Below are positions 1 to 11,145 of a stretch of 64,000 nt of DNA, piece by piece; the stretch's first letter is position 1, and the number at the start of each line of letters is the position of its first letter. Under the pieces are notes generated by a model. That model searched no databases, was not told where the DNA came from, and saw only the letters and a program-made list of their open reading frames with translations. The translations under genes were made by a program, and so were the position numbers. Source of the stretch: Roseibium sediminis (lineage in GTDB: Bacteria > Pseudomonadota > Alphaproteobacteria > Rhizobiales > Stappiaceae); assembly GCF_008711325.1 (NCBI RefSeq), contig NZ_VXDB01000011.1:1-64000 (forward strand), read 5' to 3'.

Positions 1-336
1 GCCAGTGAATCAGAAATCATCCAACAGCGCGAGGTTTTTGCGGGTGTCCAGCTTGCAGATTCTGATCGAACTATCGCGCGTGAAGATAGGATTGCAGTAG
101 CCTTTGTTGATATCACCGATCTAGAGCGGGCTTTACGAAATTCGACATGGCCCCAGTTTGAAAGAGCACTATTAGCAAATACGACAGAAGAATTTATTGG
201 TTACCATCTCAACTCGGTTGTAAATCAACTCAATAGAAATAGTGAAGTAGTCGGCGAAATAGAGCCGTTTCCTTATAGTGAAAAGATACCTGAGGTTATG
301 GGATGGTGGGGAGAGTTTGACGCAAGTTCTCAATAA
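1..336 (+). CDS. C-terminal part of an unrecognised protein
   Basis: An open frame runs from base 1 to a TAA at 334-336 (111 codons). The start lies outside the window. I do not recognise a family. The visible part is mostly polar with no membrane segment, and it ends in an aromatic, acidic tail (MGWWGEFDASSQ). It is visibly richer in A/T-ending codons than the genes to its right (many AAT, ACG, TTA, CTA and AGA), which suggests a different origin from the core block. It faces glnA tail-to-tail across a shared hairpin terminator. It could be the end of an accessory or mobile-region gene. Confidence 0.6.
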   Translation, partial: ASESEIIQQREVFAGVQLADSDRTIAREDRIAVAFVDITDLERALRNSTWPQFERALLANTTEEFIGYHLNSVVNQLNRNSEVVGEIEPFPYSEKIPEVMGWWGEFDASSQ

Positions 337-356
337 TTATCTGTATTCACATTACA

Positions 357-386
357 AAAAACCCCGGTCGATTGACCGGGGTTTTT
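357..386. terminator. Bidirectional Rho-independent terminator
   Basis: A perfect 13-bp stem (357-369 with 374-386) has a GATT loop. An A-run on the left and a T-run on the right let it work for both the plus-strand partial ORF and the minus-strand glnA. Confidence 0.9.
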
Positions 387-408
387 CTTTGCCGAGTCCT
401 TGGGAGGA

Positions 409-1818
409 TCAGGCGGAGTAGTACATGTCGAATTCGACCGGATGCGGGGTCATTTCGTAACGCATGTTCTCTTCCATCTTCAGCTCGATGTAGCTGTCGA
501 TGAAGTCGTCGTCGAACACGCCGCCAGCCTTGAGGTATTCGCGGTCAGCATCGAGGGACTGCAGAGCTTCACGCAGCGAGCCGGCAACGGTCGGGATTTC
601 GGCCAGTTCTTCCGGCGGCAGGTCGTAAAGGTTCTTGTCCATTGCATCGCCCGGATGGATCTTGTTCTTGATACCATCGAGGCCGGCCATCAGCTGGGCA
701 GCAAATGCCAGATACGGGTTTGCTGTCGGATCCGGGAAGCGAACTTCCACGCGCTTTGCCTTCGGAGAAGACGTGAACGGGATACGGCAGGAAGCGGAAC
801 GGTTGCCGGAGGAATAGGCCAGCAGAACCGGAGCTTCATAACCCGGAACCAGACGCTTGTAGGAGTTGGTGGACGGGTTGGTGAAGGCGTTCAGGGACTT
901 CGCGTGCTTCAGGATGCCGCCGATGTAGTAAAGGCACATTTCGCTGAGGTCGGCATAGAGATTGCCGGCGAAGAGCGGCTTGCCATCGCGCCAGATGGAC
1001 TGGTGGCAGTGCATGCCCGAACCGTTGTCACCAAAGACCGGCTTCGGCATGAACGTGGTGGTCTTGCCATAGGCCTGAGCAACCTGGTGAACCACGTACT
1101 TGTAGATCTGCATGTGGTCGGCGCACGTGGTCATGGTGTTGAACTTCATGCCCAATTCGTGCTGAGCGGCAGCCACTTCGTGGTGGTGCTTTTCAACGGC
1201 AACGCCCATGTCAGCCATGACGGACAGCATTTCGGAGCGGATGTCCTGTGCGCTGTCGATCGGCGGAACCGGGAAGTAGCCGCCCTTGGTGCGCGGACGG
1301 TGACCGAGGTTGCCTGTCTCGTATTCGGAGCCGGTGTTGGTCGGCAGTTCGGTGCAGTCCATCGAGAAGCCGGTGTTGTACGGGTCAGAAGAGAACCGAA
1401 CGTCGTCGAACATGAAGAACTCGGCTTCCGGACCAAAGAAGATGGTGTCGCCGAAGCCGCCGGACTTGACGTAGGCTTCTGCCTTCTTGGCGATGGAACG
1501 CGGGTCGCGGTTGTAGGTTTCGCCGGTGCGCGGGTCGACGATGTCACACAGGATGACCATCGTGGACTGAGCGAAGAACGGGTCCATGTGCGCGGATTCC
1601 GGATCGAGGATCAGCGTCATGTCGGAAGCGTCAATTGCCTTCCAGCCAGCGATAGAAGAACCATCGAAGGCAACGCCTTCTGCAAACATGTCTTCGTCAA
1701 CCAGGGAAACGTCCATGGTTACGTGCTGGAGCTTCCCGCGCGGGTCCGTAAAGCGCAGGTCAACGTACTTGATGTCCTTGTCCTGAATTTCCTTCAGCAC
1801 GTCAGCGGCTGTAGTCAT
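409..1818 (-). CDS. glnA: Glutamine synthetase type I
   Basis: Cytoplasmic dodecameric enzyme that makes glutamine from glutamate, ammonia and ATP, the main entry point for nitrogen. The protein has 469 aa, the usual GSI length. It shows the N-terminal beta-grasp region, the ATP/glutamate motifs ([33 protein letters not shown]) and the adenylylation loop NLYDLPPEE with the modifiable tyrosine at residue 398. Activity is therefore probably tuned by the GlnE adenylyltransferase. It is co-directional with glnB, 103 bases downstream of it, in the glnB-glnA order typical of Alphaproteobacteria. The start at [11 protein letters not shown] matches the family N-terminus. Confidence 0.98.
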   Translation of the reverse strand: MTTAADVLKEIQDKDIKYVDLRFTDPRGKLQHVTMDVSLVDEDMFAEGVAFDGSSIAGWKAIDASDMTLILDPESAHMDPFFAQSTMVILCDIVDPRTGETYNRDPRSIAKKAEAYVKSGGFGDTIFFGPEAEFFMFDDVRFSSDPYNTGFSMDCTELPTNTGSEYETGNLGHRPRTKGGYFPVPPIDSAQDIRSEMLSVMADMGVAVEKHHHEVAAAQHELGMKFNTMTTCADHMQIYKYVVHQVAQAYGKTTTFMPKPVFGDNGSGMHCHQSIWRDGKPLFAGNLYADLSEMCLYYIGGILKHAKSLNAFTNPSTNSYKRLVPGYEAPVLLAYSSGNRSASCRIPFTSSPKAKRVEVRFPDPTANPYLAFAAQLMAGLDGIKNKIHPGDAMDKNLYDLPPEELAEIPTVAGSLREALQSLDADREYLKAGGVFDDDFIDSYIELKMEENMRYEMTPHPVEFDMYYSA

Positions 1819-1921
1819 TTGGAGTTTCCCTATTTATCTTAAAGGTTAGTTGGAGGGGCGCTGGACAGCACTATCTTGAGGCAGGTGTCTGCCCGGCCCG
1901 ATTCGGAGTGGAGAGGGAGGA

Positions 1922-2371
<450 letters not shown>

Positions 2372-2487
2372 TTATGACAAGGGACGGAATTCTGTTGTTT
2401 TGCAAGGAAATCGGCGACGCCTGACGTGGAGGTCCCTCTGGGCGCGTGCAGCGGCTGGAGTGTTGGGGTTCTGCTGTGTGTGTAAAA

Positions 2488-2519
2488 AATAGGCAGATTG
2501 AGTAAGAAATAGGCAGATG
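2488..2519. repeat. Two 12-bp direct repeats between glnB and nnr
   Basis: AAATAGGCAGAT occurs at 2488-2499 and 2508-2519, with starts 20 bases apart (about two helical turns). It lies about 120-150 bases upstream of the candidate sigma-54 promoter and just upstream of nnr. It could be a tandem protein-binding site. It is not a recognisable NtrC box. Confidence 0.5.
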
Positions 2520-2632
2520 TGCGTGCTGCATGTTTGAGCATGGTCATATCGGAGCAGGACCGGTTAGGCTCTGATGTCGTATCAGGGGACGGAAGTTCAG
2601 GAATCGGGAGTTTCGGCTTGGGTGAGCGGTCA

Positions 2633-4198
2633 ATGGAAGATGCATGTGGTCTGGCGCTTCTGACATCACAAGAGATGGGGGAGGCGGACCGCCTGACCAT
2701 CAAGGGCGGTGTGCCCGGTATCGATCTGATGGAGAGGGCTGGCGCGGCTGTTGCCGATGCTGTTGCACGGCATGTGCGGCCGGGTGCATCTGTCCTGATC
2801 CTGTGTGGTCCCGGTAACAACGGTGGCGACGGGTTCGTTGCAGCGCGCCTTCTAAGTCAAAAGGGATTTCGCACGACGGTTCTTCTGCTTGGAAGCGAGG
2901 CGAAATTGAAGGGGGATGCATTGCGCGCCTTTCAATCGATGGGGCAACCCACCGGGGTCTTGAATGCCGAGGCCGTCGACGCCGCCTTGTGCGAAGTGGA
3001 TATCCTCATTGATGCGCTGTTCGGTGCCGGTCTGGATCGGCCATTGACCGGTGAGGTTGCGGCAATCGTGGAGCAGGTCAATGGGTCTCGTCTTCCCGTG
3101 ATCTCGGTGGATCTGCCTTCAGGAATGAGCGGCAACGCGGGTGCGGTCATGGGGGCGGCAATTCAGGCAGTGGAGACCGTCACGTTTTTCCGCTGCAAGC
3201 CCGGCCATATCTTGCTGCCAGGGAGGGAAAAATGCGGTGCCGTATCAGTTGCGCAAATTGGAATCGATAAAGTCGTACTCGATAAGATCGGCTGCAAGAC
3301 TGTTCTGAATGCACCCGCGCTCTGGATTGATGAATGGCGGATACCCGGAGCAGGGGGGCACAAATACTCCCGCGGCCATGCCCTTGTATTTGGTGGCGGA
3401 ATAGCCTCAACCGGAGCTGCGCGCCTGGGAGCGATGGCCGCGCTGAGAGGCGGGGCGGGGCTGGTCACGCTTGCCTCACCACCATCCGCAATTGCCGTCA
3501 ATGCAGCACACCTGACAGCCATCATGCTGAAGTCGGTCAAGGACGAGGAGGCAGTTCGTGACCTTCTGTCTGACGCCCGTTATTCCTCAGTGCTGATTGG
3601 GCCGGGTTTTGGTGTGGGCGGCAGAGCTATCTCCTTTGTCGAGACATGTCTGGAGGCGGGCAGGTCGGTTGTTCTGGACGCGGACGCCCTGACCAGTTTT
3701 GCGTCTGACCCGGAAAGGCTTTTCGGTGCCATCGCCGACAGCGGCAGCGATGTTGTCCTGACCCCACATGGCGGCGAATTCACGCGCCTGTTTCAGGATC
3801 TTGCCGGTCTCGACCGCTTGTCCGCAGCACGCGAGGCGTCCCGGCGCTGCGGCGCAGTTATCCTTCTGAAAGGAGCCGATACTGTCATCGCTGACCCGAC
3901 AGGGTATGCGGCAATCAACGACAATGCCCCGCCTTGGCTCGCGACGGCCGGGTCAGGCGACGTCCTTGCAGGCATCATCTGTGGTCTTCTGGCTCAGGGA
4001 ATGCCGGCCTTTGAGGCAGCAGCCATGGCGGCCTGGCTGCATGGCGAGACCGGAAACGAAGTGGGGCCGGGACTGATTGCCGAAGATCTTGCCCCGGCGC
4101 TCAGGCCAGTTCTTGCGCGTCTTGTGGAAAAGGCGTTGGTTCGCAACGATAAAAAAACAGACATGACCCTTTCCTTTTGTAAAACACCGGTGCTATAG
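2633..4198 (+). CDS. nnr: Bifunctional NAD(P)H-hydrate epimerase / ADP-dependent dehydratase
   Basis: Repairs hydrated NADH and NADPH. The N-terminal YjeF domain epimerises S/R-NADHX, and the C-terminal ribokinase-like domain dehydrates it using ADP. The protein has 521 aa from this start. The epimerase motif CGPGNNGGDGFVAARLL lies near residues 59-75. The dehydratase domain begins near residue 245 (GHKYSRGHALVFGGG) and shows LTPHGGEF and TAGSGDVLAGI. The start is placed at MEDACGLALLTSQEM, which matches family N-termini. In-frame starts up to 114 bases upstream exist but add non-conserved residues. In Alphaproteobacteria it commonly sits beside glnB-glnA, as here. Confidence 0.93.
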   Translation: MEDACGLALLTSQEMGEADRLTIKGGVPGIDLMERAGAAVADAVARHVRPGASVLILCGPGNNGGDGFVAARLLSQKGFRTTVLLLGSEAKLKGDALRAFQSMGQPTGVLNAEAVDAALCEVDILIDALFGAGLDRPLTGEVAAIVEQVNGSRLPVISVDLPSGMSGNAGAVMGAAIQAVETVTFFRCKPGHILLPGREKCGAVSVAQIGIDKVVLDKIGCKTVLNAPALWIDEWRIPGAGGHKYSRGHALVFGGGIASTGAARLGAMAALRGGAGLVTLASPPSAIAVNAAHLTAIMLKSVKDEEAVRDLLSDARYSSVLIGPGFGVGGRAISFVETCLEAGRSVVLDADALTSFASDPERLFGAIADSGSDVVLTPHGGEFTRLFQDLAGLDRLSAAREASRRCGAVILLKGADTVIADPTGYAAINDNAPPWLATAGSGDVLAGIICGLLAQGMPAFEAAAMAAWLHGETGNEVGPGLIAEDLAPALRPVLARLVEKALVRNDKKTDMTLSFCKTPVL

Positions 4199-4232
4199 AG
4201 GCCGCGCTCCGGCGACAGCCGTCGAGTCCACA

Positions 4233-4317
<85 letters not shown>

Positions 4318-4413
4318 TTTTTCAAGCATGTTTGTTCGAAAATGACGGCATTAAGCCTTGGTCGTTCGTTGGTTTTTCGCCAATCAATCGAGCGTGCGCC
4401 ATAGGGCAAACAC

Positions 4414-4442
4414 TTGACACTTTGATGCCCAACCTTTATCGC
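4414..4442 (+). promoter_or_regulatory. Candidate sigma-70 promoter for tig
   Basis: TTGACA (4414-4419), a 17-base spacer, then TATCGC (4437-4442). The -35 is perfect and the -10 partial. It lies about 155 bases upstream of the trigger factor ATG, in a gap with no gene. Confidence 0.4.
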
Positions 4443-4596
4443 GCTCCCATCGTGCGCCTTGGAGGTGCCGACGAGGCTTGGCGCTACAGATTTGACCAGC
4501 CATTCATCTCTGGTCTCTGCAAGCGCAGCTGACGGAATTCACAACAAGAAGATGGGGCCGCGTTTCGGCTCCATGACCGAGGACGAAGCAAAACCC

Positions 4597-5946
4597 ATGC
4601 AGGTAACAGAAACCCTCGCCGAGGGCCTCAAGCGAGAGCTCAAAATCGAAATCCCGGCCGGTGATCTGGCCTCCAAGCTCGATGCCTATATGGACGACAT
4701 GAAGTCCAAGGCGCAAATCAAGGGCTTCCGTCCGGGCAAGGTGCCGGTTGCGCACCTGAAGAAGATGTATGGCCGTCAGGCAATGGCGGAAATCCTGTCG
4801 AACACCATTCAGGAAACCACCCAGAAGGCCATCGAAGACCGCAAGGAGCGTCCGGCTCTGAACCCGGATATCGACCTTCCGGAAGAAGATGCGGAAAAGA
4901 TCCTGTCCGGTGCAGCCGATCTTTCCTTCACCATGTCCTACGACATTCTTCCCGACTTTGAAGTCATCGACTTCTCCGGTATCGAGATCGAGCGTCCGGT
5001 CGTGGAAGTTGCTGAAAGCGAAGTTGACGAGCGCATCGCCGATATCGCCAAGAACAGCAAGCCGTTCGCAGCCAAGGATGGCGCGGCTGCAGATGGTGAT
5101 CGCGTGACCATGTCCTACATTGGCAAGATCGACGGCGAAGCCTTTGACGGCGGCGCAGACGAAAATGGCCAGCTGGTTCTCGGCTCCGGCCAGTTCATTC
5201 CCGGCTTTGAAGATCAGCTGATCGGTATCAAGGCCGGCGACGAAAAGACCATTGAGGTCACGTTCCCGGAAGATTACCCGGCAAAGCACCTGGCTGGTAA
5301 GCTTGCTCATTTCGATATCGTGGCGAAGGAAATCGCAGCTCCGGGTGAAGTCACCCTGGACGACGAATTTGCCAAGGGTCTTGGCCTTGAGTCTCTCGAC
5401 AAGCTCAAGGAAGTGATTCGTGGTCAGATCGAAAGCCAATTCGGCGCGATGACCCGTCAGCGCGTGAAGCGCCAGCTTCTCGACAAGCTTGACGAAGCCT
5501 ACAGCTTTGATCTGCCTGAGCGCCTTCTGAACTCTGAATTCGACGTTGTGTGGAAGCAGGTCGAAGAAGACATGAAGCGCAACGAAAAGACCTTCGAAGA
5601 CGAAGACACCACGGAAGAGGCTGCTCGCGAAGAATATCGCAAGATCGCCGAACGCCGCGTGCGCCTTGGTCTGGTTCTCTCCGAAGTTGGTGAGAAGAAC
5701 AGCATTCAGGTCACCGACGAAGAGCTGCAGCGCGCTCTTTACGACCGGATTCGCCAGTTCCCGGGCCAGGAGCAGCAGGTTTTCGACTTCTACCGGAACA
5801 ACCAGCAGGCTCTCGCCTCCCTGCGCGCTCCGATCTATGAAGAGAAGGTCGTTGACTTCATTCTCGAGCTGGCCAAGGTTTCCGACAAGACGGTTACCAA
5901 GGAAGAGCTGGAGAAGCTGGTTGCAGACGAAGAGGACGAAGCCTGA
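4597..5946 (+). CDS. tig: Trigger factor, ribosome-associated chaperone
   Basis: Binds the ribosome exit tunnel and shelters nascent chains. 449 aa from MQVTETLAEGLKREL, the family N-terminus. An earlier ATG (4573) is also in frame, and GAGGACG at about 4580 fits the chosen start as ribosome-binding site. The ribosome-docking signature GFRPGKVP is at residues 43-50. The FKBP-type peptidyl-prolyl isomerase domain spans roughly 155-240 (GDRVTMSYIGKIDGEAFDGG), followed by the helical substrate-cradling domain. The C-terminus is very acidic (ADEEDEA). It heads the tig-clpP-clpX-lon-hupB block. Confidence 0.97.
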   Translation: MQVTETLAEGLKRELKIEIPAGDLASKLDAYMDDMKSKAQIKGFRPGKVPVAHLKKMYGRQAMAEILSNTIQETTQKAIEDRKERPALNPDIDLPEEDAEKILSGAADLSFTMSYDILPDFEVIDFSGIEIERPVVEVAESEVDERIADIAKNSKPFAAKDGAAADGDRVTMSYIGKIDGEAFDGGADENGQLVLGSGQFIPGFEDQLIGIKAGDEKTIEVTFPEDYPAKHLAGKLAHFDIVAKEIAAPGEVTLDDEFAKGLGLESLDKLKEVIRGQIESQFGAMTRQRVKRQLLDKLDEAYSFDLPERLLNSEFDVVWKQVEEDMKRNEKTFEDEDTTEEAAREEYRKIAERRVRLGLVLSEVGEKNSIQVTDEELQRALYDRIRQFPGQEQQVFDFYRNNQQALASLRAPIYEEKVVDFILELAKVSDKTVTKEELEKLVADEEDEA

Positions 5947-5974
5947 GGCTTTGGACGGTTCTGTGAAAAGTGGG

Positions 5975-6013
5975 GATGCGGCACGGTTTTTAACCTTGCG
6001 TTCATGCCGCATC
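5975..6013 (+). terminator. Stem-loop after tig
   Basis: GATGCGGCA (5975-5983) pairs perfectly with TGCCGCATC (6005-6013). The 21-base interior can form a second small stem (GGTT-TTT-AACC). There is no T-run, so it may be a weak terminator or an mRNA 3' end stabiliser. Confidence 0.35.
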
Positions 6014-6175
6014 TGCCAACACTTTGCGAATAAGGCGGCATCCCTTATGTATGGGGTGTCGCTTTTTTCACCTTTGGGGTTCGCTTGCGATTCAGATATT
6101 GATTATGCAACGAGCCTCTGTGCATCCGTTTCGGGCTTCCAGTCCGATAGGCCCCTCGAAGCATATGGATAAGAT

Positions 6176-6811
6176 ATGAAAGATCCTGTCGAATTCTACA
6201 CGAACACTCTCGTTCCGATGGTCGTAGAACAGACCAACAGGGGCGAGCGGGCTTTCGATATCTATTCGCGACTCCTCAAGGAGCGCATCATTTTCCTGAC
6301 GGGCCCTGTGGAAGACCATATGGCCGCCCTTATCAGCGCACAGCTGCTGTTTCTGGAAGCCGATAATCCGACCAAGGAAATCGCGCTTTATATCAATTCC
6401 CCCGGAGGCTATGTCACTTCCGGTCTGGCAATCTATGACACGATGCAGTTCATCCGCCCTGCGGTATCAACGCTTTGCATCGGCCAAGCTGCCAGCATGG
6501 GGTCCTTGTTGCTCGCCGGTGGGGAAAAGGGCATGCGATTCTCGCTTCCTAATGCCCGCGTAATGGTTCACCAGCCCTCCGGCGGTTTCCGCGGTCAGGC
6601 TGCAGACATCATGCTGCATGCGCAGGAAATCCTCGCCATGAAGCGTCGACTCAATGAAATTTACGTGAAGCACACCGGTCAGAGCTATGACGATGTTGAA
6701 CATGCTCTTGAGCGCGATAACTTCATGACTGCAGAGCGCGCCAAGGAATTCGGTATTGTTGATAGTGTCATCACCGATCGCGCAAGTTTACAAAGTGATA
6801 GCGAAAGCTAG
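6176..6811 (+). CDS. clpP: ATP-dependent Clp protease proteolytic subunit
   Basis: Serine protease that forms the double-heptameric chamber which degrades substrates unfolded by ClpX or ClpA. 211 aa. The triad is visible: Ser107 in [10 protein letters not shown], His132 in MVHQPSGG and Asp181 in ERDNFM, offset by ten from E. coli numbering. The start at [16 protein letters not shown] matches the Rhizobiales N-terminus. It is followed by clpX after 261 bases, so the two may be transcribed together and also have separate signals. Confidence 0.98.
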   Translation: MKDPVEFYTNTLVPMVVEQTNRGERAFDIYSRLLKERIIFLTGPVEDHMAALISAQLLFLEADNPTKEIALYINSPGGYVTSGLAIYDTMQFIRPAVSTLCIGQAASMGSLLLAGGEKGMRFSLPNARVMVHQPSGGFRGQAADIMLHAQEILAMKRRLNEIYVKHTGQSYDDVEHALERDNFMTAERAKEFGIVDSVITDRASLQSDSES

Positions 6812-6977
6812 GTATAAATAGCAGGATTACGCTTCGACACGCGGAGCGTTATCCAGAGAGAGGCCCTTGAATGTCCACTTTTGTATCGTACCTTTAAATC
6901 TATATTGATTTTTAGTGGTGCAGCATGGTGACATTGAAGCAGTTTGTAGTGAACGCTTAAGGGCATGCGACTGAACA

Positions 6978-7006
6978 CCGGACCTGAGGCCATTGTCCCG
7001 GTCCGG
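6978..7006 (+). promoter_or_regulatory. Hairpin in the clpP-clpX intergenic region
   Basis: A perfect 7-bp stem CCGGACC/GGTCCGG (6978-6984 with 7000-7006) and a 15-base loop, 67 bases before the clpX ATG. There is no T-run. It probably lies in the clpX leader. The rest of 6812-7072 shows no gene. Confidence 0.3.
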
Positions 7007-7072
7007 AGTGAAAAGGGAAGGTAGACCCTCAATCCCGAGGGGCTGACTTCCAGAGAACGCGGGGTTGAATAC

Positions 7073-8338
7073 ATGACAAAGGCCAGCGGCGGCGATTCCA
7101 AGAATACGCTCTACTGCTCCTTCTGCGGCAAAAGTCAGCATGAGGTTCGCAAGCTGATCGCCGGCCCGACTGTTTTCATTTGCGATGAATGTGTCGAGCT
7201 GTGCATGGATATCATTCGCGAGGAAAACAAGTCTTCGCTGGTGAAATCCCGGGACGGAATTCCGACCCCTCAGGAAATTCGCAACGTGCTTGATGACTAC
7301 GTCATCGGGCAGGGCGGCGCGAAAAAGGTCCTGTCGGTCGCCGTTCACAACCATTACAAGCGCCTGAACCACGCGTCGAAGAACAACGATGTGGAACTGG
7401 CGAAATCGAACATCCTGCTTGTCGGTCCGACCGGCTGCGGCAAGACCCTTCTTGCCCAGACATTGGCGCGCATCCTCGATGTGCCGTTCACGATGGCTGA
7501 TGCGACGACGCTCACCGAAGCCGGTTACGTTGGCGAGGATGTCGAGAACATCATTCTGAAGCTTCTTCAGTCTGCCGACTACAACGTCGAGCGCGCTCAG
7601 CGCGGCATCGTCTATATCGACGAAGTGGACAAGATCAGCCGCAAGGCCGACAACCCGTCCATTACGCGTGACGTGTCGGGTGAAGGCGTGCAGCAGGCGC
7701 TTTTGAAGATCATGGAAGGAACGGTAGCGTCCGTTCCGCCGCAGGGTGGACGCAAGCATCCCCAGCAGGAATTCCTGCAGGTGGATACGACCAACATCCT
7801 GTTTATCTGCGGCGGTGCCTTTGCAGGCCTCGACAAGATCATCTCGGATCGCGGCACGCAGACATCCATCGGCTTCAAGGCCAAGGTTCATGCGCCGGAA
7901 GATCGCCGCATCGGCGAACTGTTCTCTGCGCTTGAGCCGGAAGATCTGCTGAAATTCGGCCTCATTCCGGAATTCGTTGGTCGTCTGCCGGTCATCGCCA
8001 CTCTGGAAGACCTCGATGAGGAAGCTCTGGTGACGATCCTGACCGAGCCGAAGAACGCTCTGGTCAAGCAGTACCAGCGCCTTTTTGAAATGGAGACAGT
8101 CGAGCTGTCCTTCCACGAGGAAGCGCTCAATGCGATTGCCCGCAAGGCAATCGAGCGCAAGACTGGTGCCCGTGGACTTCGGTCCATTCTGGAAGCCATC
8201 CTTCTCGACACGATGTACGAACTGCCGGGTCTGAAGGGTGTCAAGGAAGTTGTGATCTCTCCAGAAGTGGTGGAGGGCAAGGCCCGTCCGCTCTACATCT
8301 ACGAAGATCGGGAAGAGACTTCCGCAAGCAGCGCGTAA
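7073..8338 (+). CDS. clpX: ATP-dependent Clp protease ATP-binding subunit ClpX
   Basis: AAA+ unfoldase that recognises tagged proteins and threads them into ClpP. 421 aa. The N-terminal zinc-binding domain uses Cys15, Cys18, Cys37 and Cys40. Walker A GPTGCGKT is at 118-125 and Walker [10 protein letters not shown] near 179-187. The pore loop GYVGEDVE and the sensor region RTGARGLR are intact. In Caulobacter ClpXP drives cell-cycle proteolysis, and the same role is likely here. A terminator follows 27 bases after the stop. Confidence 0.98.
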   Translation: MTKASGGDSKNTLYCSFCGKSQHEVRKLIAGPTVFICDECVELCMDIIREENKSSLVKSRDGIPTPQEIRNVLDDYVIGQGGAKKVLSVAVHNHYKRLNHASKNNDVELAKSNILLVGPTGCGKTLLAQTLARILDVPFTMADATTLTEAGYVGEDVENIILKLLQSADYNVERAQRGIVYIDEVDKISRKADNPSITRDVSGEGVQQALLKIMEGTVASVPPQGGRKHPQQEFLQVDTTNILFICGGAFAGLDKIISDRGTQTSIGFKAKVHAPEDRRIGELFSALEPEDLLKFGLIPEFVGRLPVIATLEDLDEEALVTILTEPKNALVKQYQRLFEMETVELSFHEEALNAIARKAIERKTGARGLRSILEAILLDTMYELPGLKGVKEVVISPEVVEGKARPLYIYEDREETSASSA

Positions 8339-8662
8339 GGTCTCTGCAGCAATTTACAAAGCAGAAAATGCCGCTTCAACGAGGCGGCATTTTTGTTTTT
8401 AACGCACAAACTTCAAGCGATTACACTTGCACACCAATAGTTGTCCTGAGTCGTCAACAGGGATTGCCCGACCGTAAGGTCCATTACCTTGACACGGACA
8501 GGGCAGAGGGCCACCTATAGGAAGACACGACGGCTCAGCAAACTGGTAAATGCCCATTTGGGGTTTCCGGTTTGGCCTTGCAAGTATCGAGTTGCGCCGT
8601 CCTTCCAGTGTTCGGGGTTGCCTTTTGACCAAGGGATGCCGGCACGCAGAGAAAGGAAAAAA
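8339..8662 (+). other. clpX-lon intergenic region
   Basis: 324 bases. Apart from the clpX terminator it carries no gene I can support. It contains TTGACA (8489-8494) and CCTATAG (8514-8520), but their spacing is too long for a standard promoter. AAAGGA at 8652-8657 is the lon ribosome-binding site and fixes the lon start at 8663, although the frame is open farther upstream. Confidence 0.55.
8365..8400 (+). terminator. Rho-independent terminator of clpX
   Basis: A 10-bp stem AAAATGCCGC/GCGGCATTTT (8365-8374 with 8384-8393) and a 9-base loop, followed by TTTTGTTTTT. Confidence 0.9.
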
Positions 8663-11092
8663 ATGAGCGACGACCAAACCCGCGCCTTCGAAGAAGACGG
8701 CACTGCCGTTTATCCTGTGCTGCCCCTCAGGGATATCGTTGTTTTCCCCCACATGATTGTTCCGCTCTTTGTCGGCCGCGAGAAGTCCATCCGCGCCCTT
8801 GAAGAAGTGATGACGAACGACAAGCACATTCTTTTGGCGACCCAGAAGAATGCGGCGGATGACGATCCCGGCCCGAATGACATTTACGACGTAGGAACTG
8901 TTGCAACGGTTCTCCAGCTGCTGAAGCTGCCGGACAACACCGTCAAGGTTCTGGTCGAAGGGGGCGCTCGTGCCGCCATTGGCGAATACGGGGACAGGGA
9001 AGACTATTTCGAGGCTTCTGCCACTGTTCTTCCCGAAAAAGATGGCGAGAACGTCGAGGTTGAGGCTCTTGCCCGCTCGGTTGTCTCCGAGTTCGAGAAC
9101 TATGTGAAGCTGAACAAGAAGGTTTCACCGGAAGTGATCGGCGCGGTCAACCAGATCGACGATTACTCCAAGCTGGCGGATACGATCGCTTCGCATCTGG
9201 CCATCAAGATCCCGGAAAAGCAGGAAATTCTCGGTATAGTCTCCGTTTCGGAGCGTCTTGAGCGCGTCCTCGGTATGATGGAGAGTGAGATCTCTGTTCT
9301 GCAGGTGGAAAAGCGTATCCGTTCGCGGGTCAAGCGTCAGATGGAGAAGACGCAGCGCGAGTACTATCTGAATGAGCAGATGAAGGCCATTCAGAAGGAA
9401 CTTGGCGACAGCGAAGACGGACGCGATGAGATTGCCGAGTTGGAGGAGAAGGTCAAGAAGACCAAGCTCTCCAAGGAAGCACGCGAACGCGCCGCTGCCG
9501 AGCTGAAGAAGCTGAAGCAGATGAGCCCGATGTCCGCCGAGGCAACGGTTGTCCGCAACTACCTCGACTGGCTGATCGGCATTCCGTGGGCCAAGAAGAG
9601 CAAGGTCAAGCACGATCTCGCCCTGGCCGAGAAGGTGCTGGACACGGATCACTACGGTCTCGAGAAGGTCAAGGAACGAATCGTCGAGTATCTCGCGGTT
9701 CAAAGCCGCGCGAACAAGCTGCGCGGTCCGATCCTCTGCCTCGTTGGTCCTCCTGGTGTCGGCAAGACGTCTCTTGGAAAGTCCATCGCGAAAGCCACCG
9801 GGCGTGAGTTTGTCCGTATGTCGCTTGGCGGCGTGCGTGATGAAGCAGAGATTCGCGGCCACCGTCGGACATACATCGGTTCGATGCCCGGCAAGGTCAT
9901 CCAGTCGATGAAGAAGGCCAAGAAGTCCAACCCGCTCTTCCTGCTCGATGAAATCGACAAGATGGGCATGGATTTCCGCGGTGATCCGTCTTCGGCTTTG
10001 CTGGAAGTGCTAGATCCGGAACAGAACTCCTCTTTCATGGACCACTATCTGGAGGTTGAGTACGACCTCTCCGACGTGATGTTCGTGACGACCGCGAACA
10101 CATTGAACATACCGGCCCCGTTGATGGACCGTATGGAAGTGATCCGTATTGCCGGTTACACCGAAGAGGAAAAGATCGAGATCTGCCGCCGCCACCTGAT
10201 CCCGAAAGCGGAGAAGGACCACGGCCTCAAGGATGGTGAGTTCAGCATCGAGGATGAAGCCCTGCGCTTTGTCGTGCGGCGCTACACCCGTGAAGCTGGT
10301 GTGCGTAACCTCGAGCGTGAAATGGCTACTCTGGCCCGTAAGGCTGTGAAAGACATTCTGATGAGCGATCAGACGTCGATCACGGTTAGCGAGGAAGTCG
10401 TTGAGAAATATCTTGGTGTTCCGCGCTATCGCTACGGCGAGGCCGAACTCGAAGATCAGGTCGGTGTGGTCACGGGTCTGGCATGGACCGAAGTTGGTGG
10501 CGAGTTGCTGACCATCGAAGGTGTCATGATGCCGGGCAAGGGCAAAATGACCGTCACGGGCAACCTCAAGGACGTGATGAAGGAATCGATTTCGGCTGCT
10601 GCATCCTACGTTCGCTCACGGGCCGTCGATTTCGGTATCGAGCCGCCGCTCTTTGACAAGCGGGACATCCACGTTCACGTGCCTGAAGGGGCAACGCCGA
10701 AGGATGGTCCGTCTGCAGGTATCGGCATGGCCACTGCGGTCATCTCCACGCTGACCGGCATCCCGGTTCGTCGCGATGTCGCCATGACAGGTGAAATCAC
10801 GCTACGTGGTCGTATCCTGCCCATTGGTGGTCTGAAGGAAAAATTGCTGGCAGCTCTGCGGGGCGGCATCAAGACGGTGATGATCCCCGAAGACAATGCG
10901 AAGGACCTCGCGGACATTCCGGATTCGGTGAAAAACTCGATCGACATCATCCCGGTGTCGAGCATGGAAGAGGTGCTCAAGAAAGCTCTTGTGCGTATGC
11001 CCGAGGCGATTGAGTGGGATGGAGCGGCCGCTGATGCAGCTGCAAAACCAGCCGTTTCAGATGAAGATCAGGCCGGTTTTATAGCCCACTGA
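8663..11092 (+). CDS. lon: ATP-dependent protease Lon
   Basis: Single-chain AAA+ serine protease that degrades misfolded and regulatory proteins. 809 aa. The N-terminal substrate-binding domain begins [15 protein letters not shown] coiled-coil linker covers about residues 230-290. Walker A is [13 protein letters not shown], and Walker B lies in [12 protein letters not shown]. The C-terminal protease has the catalytic serine at residue 684 ([10 protein letters not shown]) and the lysine in [10 protein letters not shown]. The start [12 protein letters not shown] is set by AAAGGA eight bases upstream. It ends in its own terminator, followed by hupB, the standard clpX-lon-hup order. Confidence 0.98.
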   Translation: MSDDQTRAFEEDGTAVYPVLPLRDIVVFPHMIVPLFVGREKSIRALEEVMTNDKHILLATQKNAADDDPGPNDIYDVGTVATVLQLLKLPDNTVKVLVEGGARAAIGEYGDREDYFEASATVLPEKDGENVEVEALARSVVSEFENYVKLNKKVSPEVIGAVNQIDDYSKLADTIASHLAIKIPEKQEILGIVSVSERLERVLGMMESEISVLQVEKRIRSRVKRQMEKTQREYYLNEQMKAIQKELGDSEDGRDEIAELEEKVKKTKLSKEARERAAAELKKLKQMSPMSAEATVVRNYLDWLIGIPWAKKSKVKHDLALAEKVLDTDHYGLEKVKERIVEYLAVQSRANKLRGPILCLVGPPGVGKTSLGKSIAKATGREFVRMSLGGVRDEAEIRGHRRTYIGSMPGKVIQSMKKAKKSNPLFLLDEIDKMGMDFRGDPSSALLEVLDPEQNSSFMDHYLEVEYDLSDVMFVTTANTLNIPAPLMDRMEVIRIAGYTEEEKIEICRRHLIPKAEKDHGLKDGEFSIEDEALRFVVRRYTREAGVRNLEREMATLARKAVKDILMSDQTSITVSEEVVEKYLGVPRYRYGEAELEDQVGVVTGLAWTEVGGELLTIEGVMMPGKGKMTVTGNLKDVMKESISAAASYVRSRAVDFGIEPPLFDKRDIHVHVPEGATPKDGPSAGIGMATAVISTLTGIPVRRDVAMTGEITLRGRILPIGGLKEKLLAALRGGIKTVMIPEDNAKDLADIPDSVKNSIDIIPVSSMEEVLKKALVRMPEAIEWDGAAADAAAKPAVSDEDQAGFIAH

Positions 11093-11120
11093 CGTGCACA
11101 TTAATCCACAGATCAAGGCG

Positions 11121-11145
11121 AGCCCCGGTTTTTCCGGGGCTTTTC
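11121..11145 (+). terminator. Rho-independent terminator of lon
   Basis: Stem AGCCCCGG/CCGGGGCT (11121-11128 with 11134-11141), a TTTTT loop and a following T-rich run. Confidence 0.9.

Noticed and set aside
4504..6012. A 502-codon minus-strand open frame opposite tig
   Set aside because: It is the antisense of a clear trigger factor gene. High GC at third positions keeps reverse frames open, and its translation has no family features.
8488..8520. A heat-shock-like promoter for lon (CTTGACA ... CCTATAG)
   Set aside because: The spacing between the two boxes is 20-22 bases. Alphaproteobacterial RpoH promoters need about 17-18, so I do not call it.
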